Shown here piece by piece: positions 1 to 10,274 of a DNA stretch of 64,000 bases. Position 1 is the first letter of the stretch. The number at the start of each line of letters is the position of its first letter. The translations under genes and the position numbers were made by a program. Source of the DNA: JAHEIJ01 sp040235565 (GTDB taxonomy: Bacteria > Pseudomonadota > Gammaproteobacteria > UBA6429 > Thiohalophilaceae); contig JBECLA010000017.1 of the NCBI GenBank assembly GCA_040235565.1, forward strand, positions 49,143-113,142. The letters run 5' to 3'. Under the pieces are notes generated by a model, which saw nothing but the letters and a program-made list of their open reading frames with translations, was not told the DNA's origin and did not search any database.

Positions 1-105
1 GGTACCATTGTGTTAATTAATAACAGACAACGCAAGTTATTCAACCACGTTGTTTTGATAATCAAATTATTTGACGCTATTGTTGGAACATTCGAAAATC
101 AGAAA

Positions 106-639
106 ATGAATCAACCCCACAATCAAACATCAACTTCAACTTCAGCTTCAGTGAGCAGGCGCTTGTTGGCGATGTTGTATGATTCTTTCTTGCTCATTGC
201 CGTGCTGTTCCTGGCAATGGCGGTAATGTTACTGCTGAGTCGTGGTCACCAGTTTGAGGCGGGCAATCCCGTGCTGACGCTGTATCTGTTACTGGTCAGT
301 TTTGTGTTTTTTGGCTGGTTCTGGACTCACGGTGGTCAAACGCTTGGGATGCGTGCCTGGAAATTACGTCTCCAACAACCTGATGGTAAAGCCGTCACCT
401 GGCGCCAGGTCACGATCCGGTTTATCACCGCCATACCCGCCTGGCTTGTACTTTTAGTCGGCATTGCACAGACCACCAGTATCCCAATGCATGCTTATTC
501 CTGGCTTGAACAACTCGCCAGATTGCCAAAGGGACTCATTCTGATTATGGGTATAATCTGGCTGATTGTCGACCAATGGCCTGATGGCTGGCGTGACAAA
601 CTCAGTGGTACGCGAATTATCAAGCTGGACAAAACATGA
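106..639 (+). CDS. RDD family integral membrane protein
   Basis: A protein of 177 residues with about four hydrophobic segments. The RDD-family signature is visible: the Arg-Arg/Asp cluster SRRLLAMLYDSF near residue 20, a Trp/Gly-rich loop with GGQTLGMRAWKL, and the C-terminal WRDKLSGTRII. RDD proteins are poorly defined membrane proteins, some linked to ion transport. The ATG at 106 is preferred because it begins a Ser/Thr-rich cytoplasmic tail directly before the RDD motif; an in-frame GTG at 10 would add 32 unsupported residues. The gene converges on lptG with 12 bases between stops. The family call is solid; the function is unknown. Confidence 0.85.
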   Translation: MNQPHNQTSTSTSASVSRRLLAMLYDSFLLIAVLFLAMAVMLLLSRGHQFEAGNPVLTLYLLLVSFVFFGWFWTHGGQTLGMRAWKLRLQQPDGKAVTWRQVTIRFITAIPAWLVLLVGIAQTTSIPMHAYSWLEQLARLPKGLILIMGIIWLIVDQWPDGWRDKLSGTRIIKLDKT

Positions 640-651
640 TAGCTGAATTGT

Positions 652-1716
652 TTAACGCGTACGATGAAATTGCCATGCTGCCAGGGCAAGCACGACTAAC
701 GTCGGCAAACTGGCTGAGATCACGGGTAACAAGTCATAAACCAGACCGACTTGCCCTGCCAGACGATTGGCTATATAGAACACCACACCAACCATAAACC
801 CAAGCACAACTTGCAGGCCGATACTCTTTTGTCGTTGTGAGCCAAACATAAACGGTACCGCGACTAAAACCATCGCAAGAATCGTGAACGGCGTAATCAG
901 TTTGTTCCATAAGGCCAATTCATATTGCTTTGACTCCAGTCCATTACGCTGCAAATATCGGATATATTCAAATAGCTTCCATATCGCCAGGTTCGTTGGC
1001 TCAAGCGAAACAATCCCCACCAGTTCCGGATCGAGCAGGCTTTGCCATTCCAGGGTCAACAGGTTTGTTTGCGTAATACCACTATGCGCAATCTGACTCT
1101 GGGTGACGCTTTGCAATTGCCAGGCTGAGCCATCATGGCGCGCCGTGGCCGCATGAAGCTGCTGACTCAGTTCACCCGTATCATTCAAGGTATAGAGATT
1201 GATGTCGACCAGACGTCCATCATGCTCAACATTGCGTACATGAATAAACGTTTTGCCATCCCTTGCCCAGAGTCCAAAATCGGTATTCAGGCTCAATTGT
1301 GATGCCAGGGCCTTTATTCGCATCTGATTAGCATATTGAATCGCCGGAGGCGCTACTGTTTCACCACCGATAACGACCAGCACAATCAGTAACAACGCCG
1401 ATTTAATCACTGCCGTGGAAATGCGTAAGCGGGAAACACCGGAAGCACGGATAATGACCATTTCACTATTCTTCGACAGGATTCCCAGCCCCAGCATGGT
1501 GCCCAGCAAGGCAGCCATGGGGAAAACCTCGTAAACGATTTGCGGTATCTGCAGCCCGACATACAGGATTGCTTGCCAGATGGTGTACTCTGCTCTGCCA
1601 ATCTTGTCGAACTCGTTAACAAAACCGATCAACAGAAACAACGACAAGATAACTATCATCACCGACAAAATGCTGATGAGGACAGTTTGGCCGATATAGC
1701 GATCAAGAATTCGCAT
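652..1716 (-). CDS. lptG: LPS export ABC transporter permease LptG
   Basis: An inner-membrane protein of 354 residues in the YjgP/YjgQ family. With LptF it forms the permease of LptB2FG, which extracts lipopolysaccharide from the inner membrane and passes it to LptC. The N-terminus MRILDRYIGQTVLIS, the early transmembrane pair, the central periplasmic beta-jellyroll region (about residues 130-260) and the C-terminal membrane segments fit the family, as does the length. It lies 10 bases downstream of lptF, the usual gene order. The start is ATG at 1716. Confidence 0.96.
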   Translation of the reverse strand: MRILDRYIGQTVLISILSVMIVILSLFLLIGFVNEFDKIGRAEYTIWQAILYVGLQIPQIVYEVFPMAALLGTMLGLGILSKNSEMVIIRASGVSRLRISTAVIKSALLLIVLVVIGGETVAPPAIQYANQMRIKALASQLSLNTDFGLWARDGKTFIHVRNVEHDGRLVDINLYTLNDTGELSQQLHAATARHDGSAWQLQSVTQSQIAHSGITQTNLLTLEWQSLLDPELVGIVSLEPTNLAIWKLFEYIRYLQRNGLESKQYELALWNKLITPFTILAMVLVAVPFMFGSQRQKSIGLQVVLGFMVGVVFYIANRLAGQVGLVYDLLPVISASLPTLVVLALAAWQFHRTR

Positions 1717-1726
1717 GTGTCGTCAC

Positions 1727-2824
1727 TTAACGCGTTTTTTGAAACAGATGTCGGAAACCGGATTGCCGTAAAATCAAGATCGCCGCAAATGTCACTGCTG
1801 TCAGATGAACCCACCAGAGGCCCAGCCAGACGGGCACATCGCCTTCCTGCATCCAGGTCCGCCCGACATTAAGCATATTACTGAGAACCAGATACAACAC
1901 AATGGCGATCGCCAGCCGGGAATACCGGCTTTGCCGGCGGGATGATCGGCTCAAAGGGACCGCCAGCAGTGCCAGCACCAGACATGACAGGGCAGATGAA
2001 ACCCGCCACTGAAATTCGGTAAGCCGTGCCAACACTTCAGGAGGATGTTCATGCGGTTCGAGCAATACTTTTGTGGGCATTGATTTGCGCCGTAAATTGG
2101 CCCCTTCAACCTGCTTCTCTTCTATCCGAAGACCATGCCGCTTGAAATCAAAAATCGTGTAGTCTTCCTCACCGGGCTGGCCCTCATAACGATGGCCGTT
2201 TTCCAGAATTAATATTCGCTCACCGGTTTTATCGTCCCGCTCGATGTGGCCTGATTCGGCAATTATCCGGCTATTCCGTTGACCGCCCTGATACTGGACA
2301 AAAATATTATTGACCTGGGACAGATCCGCGCTGATTGATTCGACATAGATCACACCCCGACCCTGTGGTAACTCCTGGAATCGGCCGGGTATTACTCCCT
2401 GAATGTCCGTCAATTGTTGCGCCTGTAATTTGAGCTGGTCTCCCCGTTCATCGGCCCAGGGTCCCAGAAACAGAGAGAAGACTCCCTGAATGATCGCGAT
2501 AAACACGGCGACCAGCATCACGGCACGGATAATCCGTGCCGGCCCCACGCCGCTGGCGGCGAGTGCGTCCATTTCACTGTCCTGATAAAGACGACTCAAC
2601 CCGAGCAGGATCGCCAGATACAGGGCTAACGGCAGAATAAAGGTGATGATCGTCAGATTGTACAGGCCGAACAGCTTGAGCACGGTATTGACATGAATGG
2701 TGCCCGCCGCCACCTTGGAAAACAAACCCACCAGTTGGGCGGAAAGCGCGATCAGGAATAACACCAGCAACGCACCGGTAAAGGTCTTGAGGATTTCCTT
2801 GACCAGATAACGGGTGATAATCAC
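1727..2824 (-). CDS. lptF: LPS export ABC transporter permease LptF
   Basis: A permease of 365 residues, the partner of LptG in the LptB2FG lipopolysaccharide extractor. The N-terminus MIITRYLVKEILKTFTGALL is characteristic of LptF. It is followed by a membrane block to about residue 120, a periplasmic domain with the typical RFQEL and YVESIS segments, and C-terminal membrane helices from about residue 270. It is the first gene of the lptFG operon and is divergent from pepA across 145 bases, as in Escherichia and Pseudomonas, so both promoters must lie in that gap. Confidence 0.96.
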   Translation of the reverse strand: MIITRYLVKEILKTFTGALLVLFLIALSAQLVGLFSKVAAGTIHVNTVLKLFGLYNLTIITFILPLALYLAILLGLSRLYQDSEMDALAASGVGPARIIRAVMLVAVFIAIIQGVFSLFLGPWADERGDQLKLQAQQLTDIQGVIPGRFQELPQGRGVIYVESISADLSQVNNIFVQYQGGQRNSRIIAESGHIERDDKTGERILILENGHRYEGQPGEEDYTIFDFKRHGLRIEEKQVEGANLRRKSMPTKVLLEPHEHPPEVLARLTEFQWRVSSALSCLVLALLAVPLSRSSRRQSRYSRLAIAIVLYLVLSNMLNVGRTWMQEGDVPVWLGLWWVHLTAVTFAAILILRQSGFRHLFQKTR

Positions 2825-2969
2825 CGTCGGATGCCTGCGGGTTTAGAGACCAAATGTGGCTGCTTCACAGCGGTTATTCGAGTAAGCTAAGATGCTAAAT
2901 AATAACATACCCATGAGTGTAGCATGGTAGAGAATTCACCTAATCGCTTGAAATATAACAGGACATAGT

Positions 2970-4475
2970 ATGGACATCAGTGTAAAAACCACCACCGCTC
3001 CGACGCAATCCAGTGCTTGCCTGGTACTTGGTGTATTTGAGCGTCGCAAGCTGTCCACCGCAGCGCAGGCGCTCGATACCGCAAGCAATGGTTATCTGTC
3101 AAAGGTCATGCAGCAAGGTGATATGGATGGCAAACCGGAACAAACCCTGTTGTTACACAGCGTGGAGGGAATCAGGGCACAACGCGTCCTGCTCATCGGT
3201 TGTGGTAAAGAAAAGGAATTCGGTCTGCGATCGTTCAGGAAGGCCATCAATGCCGCGATTAACTTATTAAAAGAACACAGTATCCGGGATGCCGTGTTTT
3301 ATCTCTCCGAATTACCTGCCAATGATCTCAATCAGGCACAACGCATCAAACTGGCAGCGGAAACCATTCACCATGGTTGTTACCAGTTTACCCAACTGAA
3401 AAGTAAAAATGACAACAATAAAACCCATTTACAAAAAGTCATTCTGAATGTTGAAGATGGCAAGTATCTGAGCAAGGCACGACAGGCTGTTGCCATGGGT
3501 AATGCCGTCGCCCGGGGCGTGGCCGTAACCCGTGATCTGGGAAATCTGCCTGGTAATATTTGTACTCCCTCCTATCTGGCCAGCACAGCACAAAAAAACG
3601 CCAAACGCTATGACAATATGAAGGTCAAGGTCCTCAAGCAAAAGGACATGGAAGAACTTAAAATGGGCGCCTTCCTGTCCGTGGCCAAAGGCAGTCGCCA
3701 ACCCCCTCGCCTGATTATCATGGAATACAATGGCGCCAAGAAAGACGACAAACCTTTTGCCCTGGTTGGGAAAGGCATCACCTTTGACTCGGGTGGCATC
3801 TCCATAAAACCGTCCCAGGCCATGGACGAAATGAAATTCGATATGTGTGGTGCGGCCAGCGTCCTTGGCACCATGGTCACAATTGGCGAACTGCAGTTAC
3901 CCATCAATGTCATCGCGATTGTCCCCAGCTGCGAGAACATGCCTGATGGGGCGGCCAATAAACCCGGGGATGTGGTCACCAGCATGTCGGGGCAAACCAT
4001 TGAAGTGCTGAATACCGATGCCGAGGGGCGCCTGATATTATGTGATGCCCTGACCTACAGTGCGCGTTACAAACCCAGGACCGTGATTGACGTTGCCACA
4101 CTGACGGGGGCCTGTGTGGTGGCGCTGGGGAAACATCCCTGCGGCCTGCTGAGCAACGACGACACACTGGCGCAGGATCTGCTTGCCGCCGGTACCCGCA
4201 GTGATGATCGCGCCTGGCAATTACCGCTATGGGACGAATATCAGGATCAACTTAAAAGTAATTTTGCCGATATAGCTAATATCGGTGGCCCACCGGCCGG
4301 CACCATTACCGCCGCCTGTTTCCTGTCCCGCTTTACCGAGAAACTTAACTGGGCCCATCTGGATATTGCCGGGGTGGCCTGGGACAGCGGACACCACAAA
4401 GGGGCGACGGGTCGGCCGGTACCCCTGTTGTCCCAGTATTTGTTTGACCAGTGTGGAAAAAAATATCAGCTCTGA
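2970..4475 (+). CDS. pepA: Leucyl aminopeptidase PepA
   Basis: A cytosolic M17 dizinc aminopeptidase of 501 residues that removes N-terminal residues, notably leucine. In E. coli the homologue also binds DNA in Xer recombination and carAB control. The metal/active-site segments are intact: VGKGITFDSGG gives Lys268 and Asp273, and NTDAEGRL gives Asp350, Glu352 and Arg354, nearly the E. coli numbering. The N-terminal macro-like domain is present. The ATG at 2970 follows an AGGA element. The stop overlaps the holC start by one base (TGATG), so the two genes are probably translationally coupled. Confidence 0.97.
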   Translation: MDISVKTTTAPTQSSACLVLGVFERRKLSTAAQALDTASNGYLSKVMQQGDMDGKPEQTLLLHSVEGIRAQRVLLIGCGKEKEFGLRSFRKAINAAINLLKEHSIRDAVFYLSELPANDLNQAQRIKLAAETIHHGCYQFTQLKSKNDNNKTHLQKVILNVEDGKYLSKARQAVAMGNAVARGVAVTRDLGNLPGNICTPSYLASTAQKNAKRYDNMKVKVLKQKDMEELKMGAFLSVAKGSRQPPRLIIMEYNGAKKDDKPFALVGKGITFDSGGISIKPSQAMDEMKFDMCGAASVLGTMVTIGELQLPINVIAIVPSCENMPDGAANKPGDVVTSMSGQTIEVLNTDAEGRLILCDALTYSARYKPRTVIDVATLTGACVVALGKHPCGLLSNDDTLAQDLLAAGTRSDDRAWQLPLWDEYQDQLKSNFADIANIGGPPAGTITAACFLSRFTEKLNWAHLDIAGVAWDSGHHKGATGRPVPLLSQYLFDQCGKKYQL

Positions 4476-4903
4476 TGACACGCGTTGATTTTTACATTGT
4501 TGAGAACAGTGACCCGAACTCGCGGGTGCTGACCGCCTGTCGGCTGGCGGAGAAAGCCTATTCCCTGGATCATCACATTTACATCCATACTGCGAACCCG
4601 TCCCAGACGAATGAACTGGATGATTTGCTCTGGACTTATCGGGCCGGCAGTTTTATTCCGCATCAATGCGCTGCCGCGGAGAATGAACCGGACTGCCCGG
4701 TACTGATTGGTCATGTTGACGCACCGGAAAATCGTAATCAGGTACTGATCAATCTTGATACGGCGGTGCCGATGTTCTTCAGTCGTTTTGAACGCGTAGT
4801 GGAAATTGTCAATCAAGAGGAAACCCTGCGGCAACAGGCCCGGGAACGCTTCAAGTTTTACCGGGATCGGGGTTATGATTTGCAGACCCACAACCTTAGC
4901 TGA
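4475..4903 (+). CDS. holC: DNA polymerase III chi subunit HolC
   Basis: A protein of 142 residues matching the chi subunit, which links the clamp-loader psi subunit to single-stranded-DNA-binding protein at the replication fork. The N-terminus MTRVDFYIVENSDPNS, the central WTYRAGSFIPHQC segment and the conserved PVLIGHVDAPENRNQVLINL stretch are typical. ATG 4475 is chosen because it overlaps the pepA stop in a TGATG arrangement and begins the conserved TRVDFY motif; an upstream GTG would add residues inside pepA. The pepA-holC-valS neighbourhood is conserved in gammaproteobacteria. Confidence 0.94.
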   Translation: MTRVDFYIVENSDPNSRVLTACRLAEKAYSLDHHIYIHTANPSQTNELDDLLWTYRAGSFIPHQCAAAENEPDCPVLIGHVDAPENRNQVLINLDTAVPMFFSRFERVVEIVNQEETLRQQARERFKFYRDRGYDLQTHNLS

Positions 4904-4911
4904 TTGAATCC

Positions 4912-5418
4912 ATGCCCAAGGACAACCACGATCAGAAAAGTCCGGAATTACTCGATGCCCTCGAGTCAATCAAGGGACTCCTGGAGCAAAGCGAAAGCAA
5001 ATTATCGGCGGCGCGCGAAAGCCTGAGAATGGCCAAGCCCCAGGCCGGCCAACAAGGTATCGTCCGTCCTTCCACTTCCACTGATCCGGTTGTCCCGGTC
5101 CTTGACGATGTGGTCACAACCCTCGAGGATGATTTGGATGAGGATGACGTCCCCTTGCTGGATGAGGATGTCCCGCTACTGGACAATATCCTGGAAACCG
5201 AACCGGTCGACCTGCCACCATCCGCTCCGCCCCAGGCATCAGGTTACAGCGTCGACGAAGTATTGAACTATATCGACAATCTCCAGCTGCAACTCGAAAA
5301 AGAACTACGCAATACCCTGATGCGAACCGTGGTCAACATCGAAACAGAAATCAAAAAAACCCTGGCGGAGCAGATACAGAAACTAAAAGATGAGATTGAA
5401 CAAAGTCGTCAGGACTAA
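4912..5418 (+). CDS. Conserved-position acidic protein of unknown function
   Basis: A protein of 168 residues with no catalytic motif I recognise. It has a helical N-terminus (residues 1-40), a low-complexity acidic middle rich in Asp, Leu and Pro with repeated VPLLDEDVPLLD-type segments (about 60-105), and a C-terminal amphipathic helix (about 115-168) ending in QKLKDEIEQS. There is no signal peptide. It starts 8 bases after holC. From memory, Pseudomonas also has a small uncharacterised gene between holC and valS, with similar acidic PLLDD-like motifs. A role linked to the holC product is only positional inference. Confidence 0.75.
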   Translation: MPKDNHDQKSPELLDALESIKGLLEQSESKLSAARESLRMAKPQAGQQGIVRPSTSTDPVVPVLDDVVTTLEDDLDEDDVPLLDEDVPLLDNILETEPVDLPPSAPPQASGYSVDEVLNYIDNLQLQLEKELRNTLMRTVVNIETEIKKTLAEQIQKLKDEIEQSRQD

Positions 5419-5452
5419 GGCAAGTTTCATAGCCGCCGCGTCACAATATTCC

Positions 5453-6955
5453 TTATTTCGGTTTCCCATACCACTCATACATGTTACATCTTCCTGCCGG
5501 TAAAAAGTCAGGAATCCGGTAATACCGCTGCAGGATTTCCTCGAGCACTTCTTTTCGATAAACATCGTATTTAAAGCCGCGCCCGAGCAGCATGTGATAG
5601 CTTGTCTCCGCAACGGGCAGGAGTTTGCTTTCCGTGGATTCAAAATATTTCTGATACTTTGCCTGCTGGGGGAAATAACTCAATAGCAGGATATTTTTTC
5701 CATCCAGCTTGCGGAAATCCGTAATCATGTCATCCTGTCTCGCATGATGTGAGCCGACGCCCAGCACAAAAACATGTTCACGCGCGGCATAGGAGAGTAA
5801 TGCCGATTCCGTATAACTGTCAGTCGCCAGCAAATATTCTGGCTGATAGCGGCGCAGTTGTTGCACTATCTCCTCGCCATACATACTGTAAACGACATCC
5901 TTGTAATTATTATCATTACTCTTGAACAAGCCAGGTGACGTGGCAACCAGAAACACAAACAGTCCGACATGCAGCACCATGAATGGCAGCATAAAATAAT
6001 AACTGCGGCGTAATTGCTGACCGCTAAACAGCGAAGCAATACCGAGAAAGACAAAGGGATAAAAACTGAACAGCCAGTGCAGCCCAATGGAAACCCAGAA
6101 TGACAACACCAGGAATAAAACGTAGGGAATCAGAAACAGCCCAAGAAACACACCATAACGATTACTTCCAAGCAGCAGGCGCAACTCGCGTTGTTGTTTA
6201 ACCAGATAATAGCCAATAGGCGGGGTAATCAGATAAATCAGGATCACCAGGTATTTAACACTGGATTTGAGAGAAAACACATTCCCGGTTGTACGGTTGT
6301 AGAGATTGAACAGGTAATTGTTCCAGCAATGCGTATAATTCCACCACAGGTTCAGGCCAATAAATGGCAGGGTACCGGCGATCACCCATAGCAATCCCAG
6401 CCAGGGCCTCACCCCGCGTCTCACAAACAACAGGATATAAAGAAAATACGCCACCCCCAGCAAGCCGGCGAAGAACTTGGAGAAGAACGCCAGGCCAAGA
6501 AACAGCCCGCTCAACAGGTACCAGTAACGATTATCATGGCGTTGGGCGGCATAAAAACATACGCCGGACAGGAATGACCATAATAACAGCGGTGTGTCCG
6601 TAGTAATCACCACACCCAGATTGTTCACCGGCGCCAACAGATATAGCGAAGCGACCATCACCGCTGCGGCCTCATTCTGGCGCCGGACCAGGGCATATAT
6701 TGCCCAGCCGATAAACGTGGTAATCAAAATCTGGGGCAGGCGTAGCCAGATCGGCATATCACTGATTGTCAGCATCGCGGCCAGAAACCAGCCCACCATC
6801 GGGGTGTGATCGTAATACCCGAAATCAAGGTGTTTACCCCACACAATGAAGTAGGCCTCATCCCCGATCAACGGCAAATACCAGGCAACCATCAATTTCA
6901 CAACCAGGGTTAACCCAAGCACCCATAACAAGCGTGTATCGGTCTTCGCAATCAT
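5453..6955 (-). CDS. GT39/ArnT-like membrane glycosyltransferase
   Basis: A polytopic protein of 500 residues. The pattern fits the dolichyl-phosphate-mannose-protein mannosyltransferase / ArnT superfamily: a first membrane helix, then a periplasmic loop with [23 protein letters not shown], in which the Asp-Glu pair is the usual catalytic/metal acidic motif, then [14 protein letters not shown] and about ten more hydrophobic segments. Such enzymes transfer a sugar from a polyprenyl-phosphate donor to lipid A, protein or another envelope acceptor; the substrate cannot be read here. It lies opposite the holC-side gene and is divergent from valS, interrupting the usual holC-valS adjacency. Confidence 0.8.
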   Translation of the reverse strand: MIAKTDTRLLWVLGLTLVVKLMVAWYLPLIGDEAYFIVWGKHLDFGYYDHTPMVGWFLAAMLTISDMPIWLRLPQILITTFIGWAIYALVRRQNEAAAVMVASLYLLAPVNNLGVVITTDTPLLLWSFLSGVCFYAAQRHDNRYWYLLSGLFLGLAFFSKFFAGLLGVAYFLYILLFVRRGVRPWLGLLWVIAGTLPFIGLNLWWNYTHCWNNYLFNLYNRTTGNVFSLKSSVKYLVILIYLITPPIGYYLVKQQRELRLLLGSNRYGVFLGLFLIPYVLFLVLSFWVSIGLHWLFSFYPFVFLGIASLFSGQQLRRSYYFMLPFMVLHVGLFVFLVATSPGLFKSNDNNYKDVVYSMYGEEIVQQLRRYQPEYLLATDSYTESALLSYAAREHVFVLGVGSHHARQDDMITDFRKLDGKNILLLSYFPQQAKYQKYFESTESKLLPVAETSYHMLLGRGFKYDVYRKEVLEEILQRYYRIPDFLPAGRCNMYEWYGKPK

Positions 6956-7035
6956 TCAGTTTCCCCGTTGGCGAGAGCCGCAATGGTAACATGACCCGGC
7001 GGTTGCCCGGGTTACGAGAAGGCGGAATTGTCCTG

Positions 7036-7041
7036 TATAAT
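7036..7041 (+). promoter_or_regulatory. Candidate -10 element for valS
   Basis: A perfect TATAAT lies 36 bases before the GTG start proposed for valS. No good -35 box stands at the standard distance. Transcription would start near 7048, inside any longer N-terminal reading of valS, which supports GTG 7078 as the start. Confidence 0.4.
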
Positions 7042-7077
7042 CGCCGCTCAATCCATTGCCTAAACGACGATATTTCC

Positions 7078-9912
7078 GTGGATAAAACCTATAACCCCCA
7101 CGCCATCGAACAACGCTGGTACAAAACCTGGGAACAACGTAATTTCTTCGCCCCTGCGGGGGGAGATCGGCCGTACTGCATAATGATCCCGCCACCCAAT
7201 GTGACCGGCAGCCTGCATATGGGCCACGCCTTCCAGGACACCATCATGGATGCATTGACCCGCTATCACCGCATGCTGGGTGACAACACCCTGTGGCAGG
7301 TGGGTACCGACCATGCCGGCATTGCCACCCAGATGGTGGTTGAGCGCCAGCTGGAAGCCGAGAACAAGCACCGACGTGATCTCGGTCGCGACAAATTCAT
7401 CCAACGCGTGTGGCAATGGAAAGAGGAATCCGGCGGCACTATCACCCGGCAACTGCGACGCATGGGCGCCTCGGTCGACTGGAGTCAGGAACGCTTCACT
7501 ATGGATGAAGGCCTGTCGGAGGCGGTCAAGGAAGTCTTCGTTCGCCTCTACCAGGAAGGCCTCATCTATCGCGGTAAACGCCTGGTTAACTGGGATCCGG
7601 TATTACACACCGCGGTGTCGGATCTGGAAGTGTTGTCGGAAGAAGAGAATGGCCACCTCTGGCATATGCGCTATCCGCTAACCAATGGTACCGGTCATCT
7701 GGTGGTGGCAACGACCCGACCCGAAACGATGCTGGGTGATGCGGCCGTCGCGATTCATCCCGGCGATGAACGCTACCAGCATTTACTGGGTGAATTTGTT
7801 GAGCTGCCATTGACCGGGCGACGCATCCCGATCATCGCCGACGAGTATGTCGATCCCGAGTTTGGCACCGGCTGTGTCAAGATCACACCGGCACACGATT
7901 TCAATGATTACGGTGTCTGGCAACGTCACCGCGATCATGTGGCGATCCAGAATCTGCCACACAGCGGACTGATAAATATTTTTACCAGTGATGCCGCGAT
8001 TCGCGCCAACGAAGCTGATGAAGGTGAATTAATTCCTGAACGTTACGTGGGGCTGGATCGCTATGTGGCCCGCAAAAAAATTATTGCCGATCTTGAAGAC
8101 CAGCAACTGCTGGAAAAAATCGAAGACCACAAACTCATGGTGCCACGCGGGGACCGCTCCGGCACGGTGATTGAACCTTTCCTGACCGATCAGTGGTACG
8201 TTAAAGTCGCGCCGCTGGCCAAGCCCGCTATCGAAGCGGTTGAAAATGGCGCGATACGTTTCGTGCCCGATAACTGGAAAAATACCTACTTCGAGTGGAT
8301 GCGGAATATTGAGGACTGGTGCATCAGCCGCCAGATCTGGTGGGGCCATCGCATTCCCGCCTGGTACGACGCCGAAGGGAACATCTATGTCGGTCGCTCC
8401 GAACAGGAAGTGCGCGAACAGCATAAGCTAGGTAACACAACCCCGTTGCAGCAGGATGAAGATGTGCTCGATACCTGGTTCTCTTCTGCATTGTGGCCTT
8501 TCTCCACTCTGGGCTGGCCGCAACAAACCGAGGCACTGAAGACCTTCTATCCGACCAATGTCCTGGTCACTGGTTTTGACATTATTTTCTTCTGGGTGGC
8601 CCGTATGATCATGATGGGCCTCAAGTTTATGGATGATGTACCGTTTCACGAGGTCTATATCCACGGCCTGGTGCGGGATGCCGAGGGTCAGAAGATGTCC
8701 AAATCCAAGGGCAACGTGCTGGACCCGATTGACGTTATAGATGGTATTGATCTGGAAGCGCTGGTCAGTAAACGCACCAGTGGCATGATGCAGCCGCATC
8801 TGGCGGAACGCATTGAAAGACTGACGCGTAAAAATTTCCCGGAAGGCATCCCGCCTTTTGGCACCGATGCCTTGCGGTTTACTTTCGCGGCCCTGGCCAC
8901 CACCGGCCGCGATGTGGTGTTGTCGATGGAGCGCATCGAGGGTTACCGCAACTTCTGTAACAAACTCTGGAATGCGGCCCGCTACGTGTTGATGAACACC
9001 GAGGGCCAGGACTGTGGTCAGACCGGTGGTGACGTCGAACTCAACAGTGCCGACCGCTGGATAATCAGTCGCTTGCAGGAAACGGAAAAAATTGTCTGCA
9101 AGGCCATGGACAGTTATCGCTTTGATCACATGGCCCAGGCCATTTATGAATTCACCTGGAATGAGTATTGCGACTGGTACCTCGAATTGTCCAAACCGGT
9201 GCTGAACAATCCGGCCAGCTCCGCCGAGGCGCTGCGCGGCACCCGCCGGACCCTGATTCGGGTCCTGGAGACACTGCTGCGTCTGGCGCACCCCTTGCTC
9301 CCGTTTATCACGGAAGAAATCTGGCAACGCGTCGCGCCCCTTGCCGGCGTCAGCGCCGACAACCGGCCCACCACTGAAACCATCATGCTGCAACCCTATC
9401 CCCGGTATGATGCCGCCCGCGTCGATCCGGCAGCCAGCGGTGAAATCGAGTGGGTCAAAAGCTTTATTCTCGGGGTGCGCAAGATTCGCTCCAGTATGGA
9501 CATCAAACCGGGCAAACTGTTACCGGTGTTATTGCAAAACGGCAATGCCACGGACAAAACCCGTTTGGACGCCAACCTGCATTATCTGACGAATCTGGGC
9601 CGGATTGAGTCGGTTACCTGGCTGGGGGACTCGCAAGAGGCACCCGAATCGGCGACCGCCCTGGTAGGGGAAATGAACATCCTCATTCCGATGGCGGGAT
9701 TGATCGACAAGGAAGCGGAAGAAGCCCGCCTTAACAAGGAAATCGCCAAGTTGAATAACGATATCGCGCGGGTGGAAAATAAATTAGCCAATGCCAACTT
9801 TGTCGACAAGGCACCCGCGGCGGTGGTGGATAAGGAACGTCAAAAACTCAATGGGCTCAAGACCTCATTAGAACAGTTTGTCCAGCAACTGAAGAAAATT
9901 TCCCGGTTGTAA
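7078..9912 (+). CDS. valS: Valyl-tRNA synthetase
   Basis: A class I aminoacyl-tRNA synthetase of 944 residues that charges tRNA-Val. The HIGH-type signature [15 protein letters not shown] starts near residue 38 (His47), and [12 protein letters not shown] starts at Lys539. The editing (CP1) domain contains [17 protein letters not shown], and a C-terminal coiled coil spans about residues 875-940. The start is taken as GTG 7078 because [15 protein letters not shown] is the normal family N-terminus and a TATAAT lies just upstream; the frame stays open to 6934 but that extension has no family resemblance. No strong Shine-Dalgarno is visible. Confidence 0.95.
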   Translation: MDKTYNPHAIEQRWYKTWEQRNFFAPAGGDRPYCIMIPPPNVTGSLHMGHAFQDTIMDALTRYHRMLGDNTLWQVGTDHAGIATQMVVERQLEAENKHRRDLGRDKFIQRVWQWKEESGGTITRQLRRMGASVDWSQERFTMDEGLSEAVKEVFVRLYQEGLIYRGKRLVNWDPVLHTAVSDLEVLSEEENGHLWHMRYPLTNGTGHLVVATTRPETMLGDAAVAIHPGDERYQHLLGEFVELPLTGRRIPIIADEYVDPEFGTGCVKITPAHDFNDYGVWQRHRDHVAIQNLPHSGLINIFTSDAAIRANEADEGELIPERYVGLDRYVARKKIIADLEDQQLLEKIEDHKLMVPRGDRSGTVIEPFLTDQWYVKVAPLAKPAIEAVENGAIRFVPDNWKNTYFEWMRNIEDWCISRQIWWGHRIPAWYDAEGNIYVGRSEQEVREQHKLGNTTPLQQDEDVLDTWFSSALWPFSTLGWPQQTEALKTFYPTNVLVTGFDIIFFWVARMIMMGLKFMDDVPFHEVYIHGLVRDAEGQKMSKSKGNVLDPIDVIDGIDLEALVSKRTSGMMQPHLAERIERLTRKNFPEGIPPFGTDALRFTFAALATTGRDVVLSMERIEGYRNFCNKLWNAARYVLMNTEGQDCGQTGGDVELNSADRWIISRLQETEKIVCKAMDSYRFDHMAQAIYEFTWNEYCDWYLELSKPVLNNPASSAEALRGTRRTLIRVLETLLRLAHPLLPFITEEIWQRVAPLAGVSADNRPTTETIMLQPYPRYDAARVDPAASGEIEWVKSFILGVRKIRSSMDIKPGKLLPVLLQNGNATDKTRLDANLHYLTNLGRIESVTWLGDSQEAPESATALVGEMNILIPMAGLIDKEAEEARLNKEIAKLNNDIARVENKLANANFVDKAPAAVVDKERQKLNGLKTSLEQFVQQLKKISRL

Positions 9913-10040
9913 GTGCGAGTGGTTACCTCTGAGTGGGCCGGGATAGCTTTCCTGGATAAACGGGCAACATCGACATCAACCCGCATGGCGCAGCAAGTCT
10001 GACGCAAACGTCCGTGTGGTGATTATCAAATCGGTGGGGA

Positions 10041-10253
10041 TCAGACGCCGGCCAGGGATAATACCAGTCTGACAACCCCGACGATGATAAGTATGAAAGC
10101 AATGACAAAAATCAAACCCAGGATAATGTATTGCCGGGGTTTGCCGTATTGGAAATCTCGCTGGTAACTTTCGCCTTTCTGTACTCCCAGCATGGCGGCC
10201 AGAACACTCTTCGCCACCTGCCAGAGTGTAGGCGGTTTCATTTCTTCGGGCAT
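10041..10253 (-). CDS. DUF2970 small membrane protein
   Basis: A protein of 70 residues with the DUF2970 pattern: KPPTLWQVAKSVLAAMLGVQ at the N-terminus, then a short polar linker with ERD-like residues, and a single C-terminal transmembrane helix (about residues 44-68). The function is unknown; the family is a small single-pass inner-membrane protein. It starts 21 bases downstream of the MFS transporter gene on the same strand and may be its second cistron. Confidence 0.8.
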   Translation of the reverse strand: MPEEMKPPTLWQVAKSVLAAMLGVQKGESYQRDFQYGKPRQYIILGLIFVIAFILIIVGVVRLVLSLAGV

Positions 10254-10274
10254 GCAATTTCTCTCATCATGTTA

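Noticed and set aside
1..105. Start of the window upstream of the RDD gene as part of a longer protein
   Set aside because: The in-frame GTG at 10 would add 32 residues without family resemblance.
6934..7077. 48-residue N-terminal extension of valS
   Set aside because: It overlaps the divergent glycosyltransferase start and the probable promoter; family resemblance begins at GTG 7078.
8428..9393. Long antisense open frame of 321 codons inside valS
   Set aside because: It is an antisense shadow of a well-conserved synthetase with no family resemblance of its own.
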